Assembly: GCF_002101775.1 (NCBI RefSeq)
Contig: NZ_LQPI01000032.1
Span: 110,269 to 174,268 of the forward strand
From: Mycolicibacter nonchromogenicus
GTDB taxonomy: Bacteria > Actinomycetota > Actinomycetes > Mycobacteriales > Mycobacteriaceae
Length of the DNA: 64,000 bases
Direction of reading: 5' to 3'
The notes beneath the pieces are model-generated. The model was not told where the DNA came from. It saw only the letters and a list, made by a program, of their open reading frames with translations, and did no database searches. The position numbers and the translations under genes are program-made. Of the stretch, positions 19,183 to 26,762 are shown one piece after another (the first letter of the stretch is position 1; every line of letters starts with the position of its first letter).

Positions 19183-20637
19183 CTAGGACGCCAGCGCGAA
19201 CACCACCAACCCGGTGGCCATGCCGGCCACGTTCGCGAACGCGTTGACCGTGTCGTTGCCCACCCAGCGCCAGCCCGCGGAAGGCTGCGTCGGCGTGCCG
19301 CAGTGCGCGCTGTCCTCCACGGTGGCGTCGCATGTCGGGCAGCGGAACCGGGCTTGCACGGTGGCGCCGATAGTGGTGTCGACCAGGGAGCCGACGACGC
19401 CGGCCACCAGACCCACCGGCAGCATCACCAGCCCGGCGAACAACGCACCGAACGCGCCGACGGCCAGCGCTCCCAACACCGTCGCGGCCGTCCCCAGCGG
19501 CGATACCGCCCCCGAAGTGCCCTTGGGCACCCGTGTCCAGGAGCGCAGCGACAGCGGCTCTCGGGAGGAGAAACGGCCGATCTCCGAGGCCCAGGAGTCG
19601 GCGATGCCGGCTGCGATCCCGCCGATCGACATCGCGTACCACAACGGGTCGCGGGTGAACGCATAACCGATCACCGGAATCAGCACCGGAAGGCCGGCGT
19701 TCACCGCGACCTGGCTCATGGTGCGCATGCCCCCGGTCCGGACGGGCCGGCGGTATGCGGTGAGCAGGCTGGTCAGTGAGAAGAACAGCGCGGCGGGGAT
19801 GATCCACGCCCACCCACCGAGGCCGACAGCGACCCCAGCTATCAGGCCACCGCTGAGCGCGCCGGGCAGGTCCAGCCACCGCATCCGCAGCATGAACGGC
19901 ACGATGGCGCAGCCGAAGACCAGTGCGGCCAGCCACCGCAGCGCGTCGTCGGTCGACAGCTCGCGTGCCACATGCAGCAGCAGCGCCACCCACGGGGTGA
20001 TCAGCAGGTTGTCTGCCGCGGGCAGGACGAGAAGTTCCACGGCCGCTGTGGTCATCGCGACGAACAGCGAAACCGACACCGCCATAAACATGTTCAGTTC
20101 AAGGCCGAATCGGCAGAACGCCCACGACACCGCGAATGCGATGACAACGAAGGCCACGGACCCTTCCAGGGAGCGCACACCGCCACCGGCTTCGACCCGG
20201 TGCCTGCCGTAGCGGTCCCCGATCAGCGCCGCGCCGGCGTCGGCCAGCCCCAGCACCACCACACCCGCTGCGATGGCGACCCGGTCCGGCCAGAATGCCA
20301 GCACCGCGAGCAACGCCCCGGCGGCGAAGCCCACCAGCCCGTAGTCGCGGGACCGGGTGCCCTCGAAGACTCCGGGCACCGGCATCAGGCCGCGCTCCAC
20401 GATGATCGTCAAGCCCACCGTCGCGGCGGCCAGCACGCCGGCCACCGTCGCCTCATGCGACAACTGGAAGGCCGCCAGGCCGGCGAACAGACCGCACAGC
20501 GCGTGCGGGATCTTGCGGGTGACCAGGGGACTGGCCCCGTGTCGTGCCAGGGCACGCCCGACCACGATCAGGACGGCCGCGATCAACACCACCCCGCCCC
20601 CGGCGACGACCAAGTCGTGGCTCACGGTAGCGGTCAC
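19183..20637 (-). CDS. Fused polyprenol/phytol kinase-like (VTE5) and DUF92 (VTE6-like phytyl-phosphate kinase) membrane protein
   Basis: 484 residues, GTG start at 20637, almost wholly hydrophobic. Residues about 1-230 carry the dolichol/phytol-kinase signatures RKIPHALCG and GLADAGAALIGDRYGRH...SLEGS, in which acidic residues bind CTP. Residues about 240-480 match DUF92: ALSGGLIAGVAVGLGGWAW, then IADSWASEIGRF and RVPKGTSGAVSPLGT. In plants VTE5 makes phytyl phosphate and VTE6, a DUF92 protein, makes phytyl diphosphate, so this fusion could convert a prenyl alcohol to its diphosphate in one protein. That is inference. It is the last gene of a ramB-CMD-this-gene minus-strand operon (six-base gap). 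It replaces the small Rv0463 of H37Rv. Confidence 0.8.
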   Translation of the reverse strand: MTATVSHDLVVAGGGVVLIAAVLIVVGRALARHGASPLVTRKIPHALCGLFAGLAAFQLSHEATVAGVLAAATVGLTIIVERGLMPVPGVFEGTRSRDYGLVGFAAGALLAVLAFWPDRVAIAAGVVVLGLADAGAALIGDRYGRHRVEAGGGVRSLEGSVAFVVIAFAVSWAFCRFGLELNMFMAVSVSLFVAMTTAAVELLVLPAADNLLITPWVALLLHVARELSTDDALRWLAALVFGCAIVPFMLRMRWLDLPGALSGGLIAGVAVGLGGWAWIIPAALFFSLTSLLTAYRRPVRTGGMRTMSQVAVNAGLPVLIPVIGYAFTRDPLWYAMSIGGIAAGIADSWASEIGRFSSREPLSLRSWTRVPKGTSGAVSPLGTAATVLGALAVGAFGALFAGLVMLPVGLVAGVVGSLVDTTIGATVQARFRCPTCDATVEDSAHCGTPTQPSAGWRWVGNDTVNAFANVAGMATGLVVFALAS

Positions 20638-20643
20638 GCGGCA

Positions 20644-21183
20644 CTACTCATCGAAGTCCAGCGGCACCCGCAGTGCGCTCAAGGTGGCGGCCAGCGCGTC
20701 ATATTGGCTGGCCAGCATCACGAATTCGATCAGCCGCGGGCGATCCAGGTGTTCGGCCAGCTGCGCCCAGGTGGCATCGGAGAGCGTGCGCGTCTGCAGC
20801 AGTTCGTCGACACCGGTCAGCAAGGCGCGCTGACGGTCGGTGAGTCCCGCTGCGCCGGGGCCTTCGAAGATCAGTGCCTGGGTGGCGTCGTCGATACCGA
20901 CCGCCCGGGCCATCCGGCGGTGGTGCTGCATTTCGTACTGACTGTCGCGCAGGTGCGCCACCCGCAGAATCACCAGTTCGGTGTCGCGGGTGGAGAGCTT
21001 CCCGCCCCGCATGAGCACCCCGCCGAACGGCAGCCAGGACCACATCAATCGCCGGTGCTGGCCGAGTGTGGTGAACAGGTGCGCCCGCGGTACGCGCTGG
21101 CGTAGGGCGACGACCTTGCAGACCAGCCAGTTCGTGATGCCGAGGTCACGCAGGCCGGGGGAATCGGGGATACGAAGAGTCAC
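20644..21183 (-). CDS. Carboxymuconolactone decarboxylase/AhpD-fold protein (Rv0464c-like)
   Basis: 179 residues from a GTG at 21183 that overlaps the ramB stop by four bases. The CMD core ELVILRVAHLRDSQYEMQHHRRMARAVGI is clear at about residues 69-97. The AhpD CxxC pair is absent: the usual Cys positions are occupied by Q/Y/E/M, with two His remaining, so peroxidase activity by that mechanism is unlikely. Linked to ramB here as in H37Rv. Function unknown. Confidence 0.82.
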   Translation of the reverse strand: MTLRIPDSPGLRDLGITNWLVCKVVALRQRVPRAHLFTTLGQHRRLMWSWLPFGGVLMRGGKLSTRDTELVILRVAHLRDSQYEMQHHRRMARAVGIDDATQALIFEGPGAAGLTDRQRALLTGVDELLQTRTLSDATWAQLAEHLDRPRLIEFVMLASQYDALAATLSALRVPLDFDE

Positions 21184-22607
21184 CGCTGTTGCTTTACCAG
21201 ATACGGCGAGACGGTGCTGCGATGTTCGTTGAGATCCAGGTCACGGCCCAGCGCGGGGAAGGCCCGCTGCGGACAGTTGTCGTGGTCGCAGACTCGGCAG
21301 CCCACCCCGATCGGTGTGGCGGGCACGTCGTGGCCGGCCGCCAGATCCAGCCCTTCGGAATAGACCAACCGGTGGGCGTGGCGTAGTTCGCAACCGAGCC
21401 CGATCGCGAAGGTCTTGCCCGGCTGCCCCCAGCGGGAGGCGCGGCGTTCGACGGTGCGTGCCACCCACATGTACTTGCGGCCGTCGGGCATCTCGGCGAT
21501 CTGCACAAGAATCTTTCCCGGGTTGCCGAATGTCTCGTAGACGTTCCACAACGGACAGGTACCGCCACTGGACGAGAAATGAAAGCCGGTGGCCGACTGC
21601 CTTTTCGACATGTTCCCGGCGCGGTCCACCCGGACGAAGGAGAACGGCACGCCCCGCATGGACGGCCGCTGCAGGGTGGACAGCCGGTGGGCGATGGTCT
21701 CGTAGCTGACCCGGTAGAACGCCGACAGGCGTTCGATGTCGTAGCGGAACCTCTCCGCGCTGTCGTGAAACTGCCCGTAGGGCAACACGATCGCCGCCGC
21801 GAAGTAGTTGGCCAAGCCGAGCCGTGCCAGGGTGCGGGAGTCCTTCGAGGTGAACTTGCCCTCCTCGACCATGGCGGAGATCTGATCGTCGTATTCCAGA
21901 TACGCCAGTTCGGCCGCCATCTTGAACACGCGCTGGCCCCAGGACAAGTGGTTGGAGATGTCCAGTGTCCGGGTTTCCGCGTCGTAGCGGTGCAGCACTG
22001 TTTCGCCCAGATCGATGCGACGGTTGATGTGCACCCCGTGCACCTCGGTCAGGCGATTGGCCAGCTCGACGGCCAATTCGCCCTGATGCCTGCGCATTCG
22101 GGTGGCCAGTTCTTCGGCGGCGGTGTCGAGTTCGTGCAGATAGTTCTGACGCTGATAGAAGTAGTCGCGGACCTCCTCGTGCGGCATCGTGATCGCGCCG
22201 GTGCCGCTGCCGTCGGAGAAGCGTTCCTCGGTGGCCGCGGCGAGTTGTGCTGTGGTGATCCGGTAGCGGCGGTGCAGGTTGACCATCGCCCGGGCCAATT
22301 TGGGGTGGGCGCTGACCAATTCGGCCACTTCGGCCAGATCCACATCGATGTCGAGGTCGCGGTCCATGGCGACTTCGCGTAACTCGGCGACCAGCCGGGT
22401 GTCGTCCTGGGAGGCGAAGAAGCTGGCATCCACGCCGAAGACCTCGGCGATCCGGAGAAGCACCGCGACGGTCAGCGGACGAACGTCGTGCTCGATCTGG
22501 TTGAGGTAGCTCGGTGAGATTTCCAGCATCTGGGCCAATGCAGCCTGGCTGAACCCGCGTTCGCTGCGCAGCTGGCGCACCCGGGCGCCGACGTAGGTCT
22601 TGGCCAC
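21180..22607 (-). CDS. ramB: RamB, regulator of acetate and glyoxylate metabolism (Rv0465c-like)
   Basis: 475 residues from the GTG at 22607 (read M-AKTYVGARVRQLRSERG); remembered Mtb RamB is 474. An XRE helix-turn-helix occupies residues about 8-62 (FSQAALAQMLEISPSYLNQIEHDVRPL). A central IrrE/ImmA-like domain and a C-terminal zinc-type region with paired Cys (GVGCRVCDHDNCPQRAFP) follow, the ScfR/short-chain-fatty-acid regulator architecture. RamB represses isocitrate lyase genes on glucose. Two RamB boxes lie upstream of aceA 1 kb away. The gene is divergent from the thioesterase at 22693 and heads a three-gene operon. Confidence 0.95.
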   Translation of the reverse strand: MAKTYVGARVRQLRSERGFSQAALAQMLEISPSYLNQIEHDVRPLTVAVLLRIAEVFGVDASFFASQDDTRLVAELREVAMDRDLDIDVDLAEVAELVSAHPKLARAMVNLHRRYRITTAQLAAATEERFSDGSGTGAITMPHEEVRDYFYQRQNYLHELDTAAEELATRMRRHQGELAVELANRLTEVHGVHINRRIDLGETVLHRYDAETRTLDISNHLSWGQRVFKMAAELAYLEYDDQISAMVEEGKFTSKDSRTLARLGLANYFAAAIVLPYGQFHDSAERFRYDIERLSAFYRVSYETIAHRLSTLQRPSMRGVPFSFVRVDRAGNMSKRQSATGFHFSSSGGTCPLWNVYETFGNPGKILVQIAEMPDGRKYMWVARTVERRASRWGQPGKTFAIGLGCELRHAHRLVYSEGLDLAAGHDVPATPIGVGCRVCDHDNCPQRAFPALGRDLDLNEHRSTVSPYLVKQQR

Positions 22608-22692
22608 CTCATCGAGCCTACCGCTGCGAAGGCGGCATTCGCATTGTTGGCATGGCATGATCCGCGGGGGGAAAGACCATTGGGGAGCACCG

Positions 22693-23508
22693 ATGCAGCA
22701 GACACAACAGCCGTCCGGCCTCGCCAAGGATTTGATGCCGGTGCCGGATCCGCATCCCGACGTGTTCGACCGGCAGTGGCCACTGCGGGTCGCCGACATC
22801 GACAGGTCAGGCCGCCTGCGGATGGACGCGGCGGCCCGCCACATCCAGGACATCGGCCAGGATCAGTTGCGGGAGGGCGGATATCAGGAGACGCACCCGC
22901 TGTGGATCGTCCGCCGCACCATGATGGACCTGATCCGTCCGATCGAATTCCAGGACATGCTGCGGATGCGGCGGTGGTGTTCGGGCACCTCCAACCGCTG
23001 GTGTGAGATGCGGGTCCGCATCGATGGCCGCAAGGGCGGGCTGATCGAATCCGAGGCCTTCTGGATCAACATAAACCGCGAGACGCAGGGGCCGGCGCGG
23101 ATCTCCGAGGACTTTCTCGCCGGGCTCAAGCGCACCACCACTGTCGACCGGCTGCGCTGGAAGGCCTACCTCAAGGCCGGTGACCGGCAGGACGCGGCCG
23201 AGATCCACGAGTACCCGATTCGGTTCACCGACATCGACCTGTTCGACCACGTGAACAACTCGGTGTACTGGAGCGTGGTCGAGGACTACCTGTCGAGTTA
23301 CCCGGAGCTGCTCAAGGCGCCGTTGCGGGTCACCCTGGAACATGACGCGCCCGTCGCGCTGGGCGACAAACTAGAGATCGTCTCCCACGTTCACCCGCCC
23401 GGGTCGACCGACTTATTCGGGCCCGAACTGGTCGATCGCACTGTTAGAACGCTCACATACCTGGTCGGCGATGAGGTCAAAGCGGTCGCCGCGGTAACCC
23501 CGTTGTAA
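22693..23508 (+). CDS. Acyl-ACP thioesterase-like double-hotdog protein (Rv0466-like)
   Basis: 271 residues from the ATG at 22693, with GGGGAG about five bases upstream. The sequence has two hotdog halves: WPLRVADIDRSGRLRMDAAARHIQDIGQDQL in the first and EYPIRFTDIDLFDHVNNSVYWSVVEDYL in the second, where D, H and N form the usual active-site set of FatA-like thioesterases. It would release fatty acids from acyl-carrier protein or CoA. It stands between ramB and aceA as in H37Rv. Its stop codon overlaps a KstR-like motif. Confidence 0.88.
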   Translation: MQQTQQPSGLAKDLMPVPDPHPDVFDRQWPLRVADIDRSGRLRMDAAARHIQDIGQDQLREGGYQETHPLWIVRRTMMDLIRPIEFQDMLRMRRWCSGTSNRWCEMRVRIDGRKGGLIESEAFWININRETQGPARISEDFLAGLKRTTTVDRLRWKAYLKAGDRQDAAEIHEYPIRFTDIDLFDHVNNSVYWSVVEDYLSSYPELLKAPLRVTLEHDAPVALGDKLEIVSHVHPPGSTDLFGPELVDRTVRTLTYLVGDEVKAVAAVTPL

Positions 23509-23517
23509 CACGTTCTA
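23504..23517. promoter_or_regulatory. KstR-type motif at the thioesterase stop / aceA upstream region
   Basis: TGTAACACGTTCTA fits every fixed position of the published KstR consensus TNNAACNNGTTNNA. KstR is the TetR repressor of cholesterol catabolism. The site lies about 300 bases upstream of aceA and partly inside the thioesterase stop, so its role is uncertain. Confidence 0.4.
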
Positions 23518-23519
23518 GT

Positions 23520-23535
23520 CAGTACGAGCGTACTG
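23520..23535. promoter_or_regulatory. Perfect 7-bp inverted repeat CAGTACG-AG-CGTACTG
   Basis: A two-base-spaced perfect dyad lies a few bases after the thioesterase stop, flanked further out by ACGTT (23510-23514) and AACGT (23540-23544). It could be an operator for a dimeric regulator or a weak terminator; no U-tract follows. Confidence 0.4.
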
Positions 23536-23624
23536 CTAAAACGTGCGCTGACCTGTGCGGATATGTTACCGGCCGGTAGCTTGTCGGCTGATTTCAACGA
23601 AGAATTTTCCCATTCGTTCTTCGC

Positions 23625-23636
23625 AAACTTTGCAAA
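23625..23636 (+). promoter_or_regulatory. RamB operator, perfect match
   Basis: AAACTTTGCAAA matches the RamB consensus known from Corynebacterium, (A/G)AA(A/C)TTTGCAAA, at all 12 positions and lies 184 bases before the aceA start. The surrounding 23509-23819 gap otherwise holds only AT-richer DNA without a convincing ORF. Confidence 0.8.
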
Positions 23637-23655
23637 TTGTTGGCGTTGTGTGGCT

Positions 23656-23667
23656 GAAATTGGCAAC
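23656..23667 (+). promoter_or_regulatory. Second, weaker RamB operator
   Basis: GAAATTGGCAAC matches 10 of 12 consensus positions and starts 31 bases (about three helical turns) after the perfect site, in the same orientation. Paired RamB sites on one face of the helix would allow cooperative repression of aceA. Confidence 0.55.
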
Positions 23668-23819
23668 AGAAACGGCTGGACCTGGGGAGATGTCCTGTGC
23701 CAAGGTCGCATTAACACACCAGTGAATCGATCGGGGTGTTAGCAAAGCCGGGAAGCGCGTTCGCAGGGCTAGACCGGCGTTGGCCTCCGACCGATCGAGA
23801 ACGCAAAGGAGCGAACCCA

Positions 23820-25106
23820 ATGTCGACCGTTGGCACGCCGAAGAGCCCCGAGCAGATCCAGCACGACTGGGACAACAACCCGCGCTGGAAGGGTGTCACC
23901 CGTACCTACACCGCTCAGGATGTCGTCGCCCTGCAGGGCCACGTCGTCGAGGAGCACACGCTGGCCCGTCGCGGCGCCGAGGTGCTGTGGGAGCAGCTGC
24001 ACGACCTGGACTACATCAACGCCCTGGGCGCGCTGACCGGCAACATGGCGGTCCAGCAGGTCCGGGCCGGCCTCAAGGCCATCTACCTGTCCGGGTGGCA
24101 GGTCGCCGGCGACGCCAACCTGTCCGGCCACACCTACCCCGACCAGAGCCTCTACCCGGCCAACTCGGTGCCGCAGGTGGTTCGCCGCATCAACAACGCG
24201 CTGCTGCGCGCCGACGAGATCGCCAAGGTTGAGGGCGACACATCCGTGGAGAACTGGCTGGCGCCGATCGTCGCTGACGGCGAGGCCGGCTTCGGTGGCG
24301 CGCTCAACGTCTACGAGCTGCAGAAGGCGATGATCGCCGCCGGTGTGGCGGGTTCGCACTGGGAGGACCAGCTGGCCTCGGAGAAGAAGTGTGGCCACCT
24401 GGGCGGCAAGGTGCTGATCCCCACCCAGCAGCACATCCGCACCCTGACCTCGGCCCGTCTGGCCGCCGACGTGGCTGACGTGCCCACCGTGGTGATCGCC
24501 CGGACCGACGCCGAGGCCGCCACCCTGATCACCTCCGACGTCGACGAGCGCGACCGGCCGTTCATCACCGGGGAGCGGACGGCAGAGGGCTTCTACTACA
24601 CCAAGAACGGTCTGGAGCCGTGCATCGCACGGGCCAAGGCCTACGCGCCTTACGCCGACCTGATCTGGATGGAGACCGGTACTCCGGACCTGGAGCTGGC
24701 GCGCAAGTTCGCCGAGGGTGTCAAGGCGGAGTTCCCGGACCAGATGCTGGCCTACAACTGCTCGCCGTCGTTCAACTGGAAGCAGCACCTGGACGACGCC
24801 ACGATCGCCAAGTTCCAGAACGAGCTGGGCGCCATGGGCTTCAAGTTCCAGTTCATCACGCTGGCCGGCTTCCACGCCCTGAACTACTCGATGTTCGATC
24901 TGGCCCACGGCTACGCCCGCAAGCAGATGAGCGCCTACGTCGAGTTGCAGGAGCGCGAGTTCGCCGCCGAGGAGCGCGGCTACACCGCCACCAAGCACCA
25001 GCGCGAGGTCGGCGCCGGCTACTTCGACCGGATCGCCACCACCGTGGACCCGACGTCGTCGACCACGGCGCTGGCGGGCTCGACCGAAGAGGGCCAGTTC
25101 CACTAG
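23820..25106 (+). CDS. aceA: Isocitrate lyase 1
   Basis: 428 residues from the ATG at 23820 ([17 protein letters not shown]), identical in length to Mtb Icl1 (Rv0467), with AAGGAG about ten bases upstream. The catalytic loop KKCGH is at 189-193 with nucleophile C191; WQVAGDAN and IARTDAEAA are also typical. The enzyme splits isocitrate to succinate and glyoxylate for growth on fatty acids and acetate, and also works in the methylcitrate cycle. The RamB boxes upstream show control by the neighbouring ramB product. A 14-bp hairpin terminator follows before fadB2. Confidence 0.98.
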   Translation: MSTVGTPKSPEQIQHDWDNNPRWKGVTRTYTAQDVVALQGHVVEEHTLARRGAEVLWEQLHDLDYINALGALTGNMAVQQVRAGLKAIYLSGWQVAGDANLSGHTYPDQSLYPANSVPQVVRRINNALLRADEIAKVEGDTSVENWLAPIVADGEAGFGGALNVYELQKAMIAAGVAGSHWEDQLASEKKCGHLGGKVLIPTQQHIRTLTSARLAADVADVPTVVIARTDAEAATLITSDVDERDRPFITGERTAEGFYYTKNGLEPCIARAKAYAPYADLIWMETGTPDLELARKFAEGVKAEFPDQMLAYNCSPSFNWKQHLDDATIAKFQNELGAMGFKFQFITLAGFHALNYSMFDLAHGYARKQMSAYVELQEREFAAEERGYTATKHQREVGAGYFDRIATTVDPTSSTTALAGSTEEGQFH

Positions 25107-25113
25107 GCCTTAA

Positions 25114-25185
25114 CTTGCCGCGAGCGTGCGCAGTCGTACGCCCTGATGCGGCGTGTCGACGGACAGACACGCACGCTCGCGCAAG
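25114..25185. repeat. Long-armed inverted repeat between aceA and fadB2
   Basis: A 17-base left arm (25114-25130, CTTGCCGCGAGCGTGCG) and a 16-base right arm (25170-25185) are reverse complements apart from one extra base, around a 39-base centre. The CGCGAGCGTGCG core looks like short sequences often seen between mycobacterial genes. It may be a dispersed palindromic element or part of the aceA 3' structure. Confidence 0.7.
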
Positions 25186-25215
25186 TGAGAGATGCCCCCG
25201 GGGGAGTTGACAGCG

Positions 25216-25248
25216 CAGGCCCCGCCCAGCCAGCCTGGGCGGGGCCTG
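25216..25248 (+). terminator. Hairpin terminator after aceA
   Basis: CAGGCCCCGCCCAG (25216-25229) pairs perfectly with CTGGGCGGGGCCTG (25235-25248) around a five-base loop, then TT. It would separate aceA from fadB2, whose start is 28 bases downstream, so fadB2 may need its own promoter or read-through. Confidence 0.85.
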
Positions 25249-25276
25249 TTGCTGGGCGTTGACTGAAAGGGAGACC

Positions 25277-26131
25277 GTGTCGATCCAACGAGTAGGTGTT
25301 GTCGGAGCCGGCCAGATGGGTGCCGGAATTGCCGAGGTGTCGGCGCGCGCCGGCGTCGAGGTGAAGGTCTTCGAGACCACCGACGCACTGGTCACCGCGG
25401 GCCGCAACCGCATCATCAAGTCGCTGGAGCGCGGCGTGAGCGCGGGAAAGATCACCGAGCGCGAGCGCGACGACGCCGTCGGCAACCTGACCTTCGTCAC
25501 CGACCTGGGCGAGTTGGCGGACCGTCAGCTGGTGATCGAGGCCGTGATCGAGGACGACACGGTCAAGTCGAAGATCTTCGCCGAGCTGGATCGGGTGATC
25601 ACCGACCCGGACGCTGTGCTGGCCTCCAACACCTCGTCCATTCCGATCATGAAGATCGCCGCCGCCACGCAGAACCCGCAGCGGGTGTTGGGCCTGCACT
25701 TCTTCAACCCGGTCCCGGTGCTGCCGCTGGTCGAGTTGGTCAGCACGCTGGTCACCGAGCCCGCCGCCGCCGACCGCACCGAGGAGTTCGCCAGCGTGGT
25801 GCTGGGCAAGCAGGTGGTGCGCTGCTCGGACCGCTCCGGCTTCGTGGTGAACGCGCTGCTGGTGCCCTACCTGCTTTCAGCGGTCCGCATGCTCGAGTCC
25901 GGCTTCGCCACCGTCGAGGACATCGACAAGGCGATCGTCGCCGGACTGTCGCATCCGATGGGTCCGCTGCGGCTGTCCGACCTGGTCGGTCTGGACACGT
26001 TGAAGCTGATCGCCGACAAGATGTACGAAGAGTTCAAGGAGCCGCTCTACGCCGCGCCGCCACTGCTGCTGCGCATGGTCGAGGCCGGCCAGCTCGGCAA
26101 GAAGTCCGGCCGGGGCTTCTACACCTACTGA
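25277..26131 (+). CDS. fadB2: 3-hydroxybutyryl-CoA dehydrogenase FadB2
   Basis: 284 residues from the GTG at 25277 (read M-SIQRVGVVGAGQMG), chosen because GGGAG lies just upstream; the ATG-like extension from 25259 would swallow that site. NAD Rossmann motif GAGQMGAG at 10-17; catalytic His in LHFFNPVPVLPLVELV near residue 139; catalytic Glu in the same strand-loop; SGFVVNALLVPYL begins the C-terminal dimer domain. It oxidises 3-hydroxybutyryl-CoA or related short acyl-CoAs in beta-oxidation. Positioned after aceA as Rv0468 is. Confidence 0.95.
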   Translation: MSIQRVGVVGAGQMGAGIAEVSARAGVEVKVFETTDALVTAGRNRIIKSLERGVSAGKITERERDDAVGNLTFVTDLGELADRQLVIEAVIEDDTVKSKIFAELDRVITDPDAVLASNTSSIPIMKIAAATQNPQRVLGLHFFNPVPVLPLVELVSTLVTEPAAADRTEEFASVVLGKQVVRCSDRSGFVVNALLVPYLLSAVRMLESGFATVEDIDKAIVAGLSHPMGPLRLSDLVGLDTLKLIADKMYEEFKEPLYAAPPLLLRMVEAGQLGKKSGRGFYTY

Positions 26132-26164
26132 GCGGCTAGTGCGTCTACTGAGCGGCTAGTGCGT
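26125..26164. repeat. Perfect 20-bp tandem duplication spanning two convergent stop codons
   Basis: CTACTGAGCGGCTAGTGCGT occurs at 26125-26144 and again at 26145-26164. Each copy contains the fadB2 stop (TGA) in one direction and a TAG stop of the convergent minus-strand gene in the other. It looks like a slippage duplication that changed neither protein. Confidence 0.9.
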
Positions 26165-26611
26165 CGGCGTGACGCCGTACACCGCCCAGCAGGGCCTTCC
26201 CTCCATGGGGGAGTCGAACGGCGTTGCCGTCCGGGACAGGCCCTCCGGCGGCACCAGGGTGGGAACGCCGTTGAAGATGACGCACTTGGTGTTGGTGATC
26301 AGGTCCTCCGGTGGACGGTCAGCAGGTGCTGCCTCCTGGCCGGCCTGATTGGCGGCGCGGTTGGCCTGCTCGGCCGCGTTCTGGGCCTCGCTGACCGCCC
26401 GGTTGGCGATTCCGGCGCCGCAGGCCAGCTGTTGCTGTTGCTGCTCTTCGGGTGTCTGGCCCTGATCACCGGCTGCGCAGGCGTCCTGCGTCTGCCCGCC
26501 GGGCTGTTCGGGGTCGTCGGCGCTGGCCAGCGGAGGGCTCAGGAAGGCTCCTACTGCGATCAGCGCCGAGACGACTGCCTTGGCGGCCGGTTTGTAGCCC
26601 GTTGCGGCCAT
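26156..26611 (-). CDS. Small secreted protein with Gln-rich linker, function unknown
   Basis: 151 residues from the ATG at 26611 (MAATGYKPAAKAVVSALIAVGAFLSPPLASA). The N-terminus is a clear signal peptide with likely cleavage after ASA, giving a mature chain starting DDPEQ. A run of five glutamines at about 57-61 and an Ala/Asn/Gln helix-forming stretch precede a C-terminal part with two Cys (C110, C141). Two further Cys (C45, C64) could make disulfides. An upstream ATG at 26635 adds eight residues. It lies where H37Rv carries umaA/pcaA. No family recognised. Confidence 0.7.
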   Translation of the reverse strand: MAATGYKPAAKAVVSALIAVGAFLSPPLASADDPEQPGGQTQDACAAGDQGQTPEEQQQQQLACGAGIANRAVSEAQNAAEQANRAANQAGQEAAPADRPPEDLITNTKCVIFNGVPTLVPPEGLSRTATPFDSPMEGRPCWAVYGVTPTH

Positions 26612-26762
26612 AGTGAGACACCTGCCTTCCATTGATAGGTCTTCGGTCAATGGTCGGATCCGACCATCCGCTTGCGACCGTAGGATATTTCGTGGTCGGG
26701 GAGATACAGGGGTTTCCCTGGTAATTGGCGGGTAATCGGCGGCACCGCAGGGCGAGGCCAGG

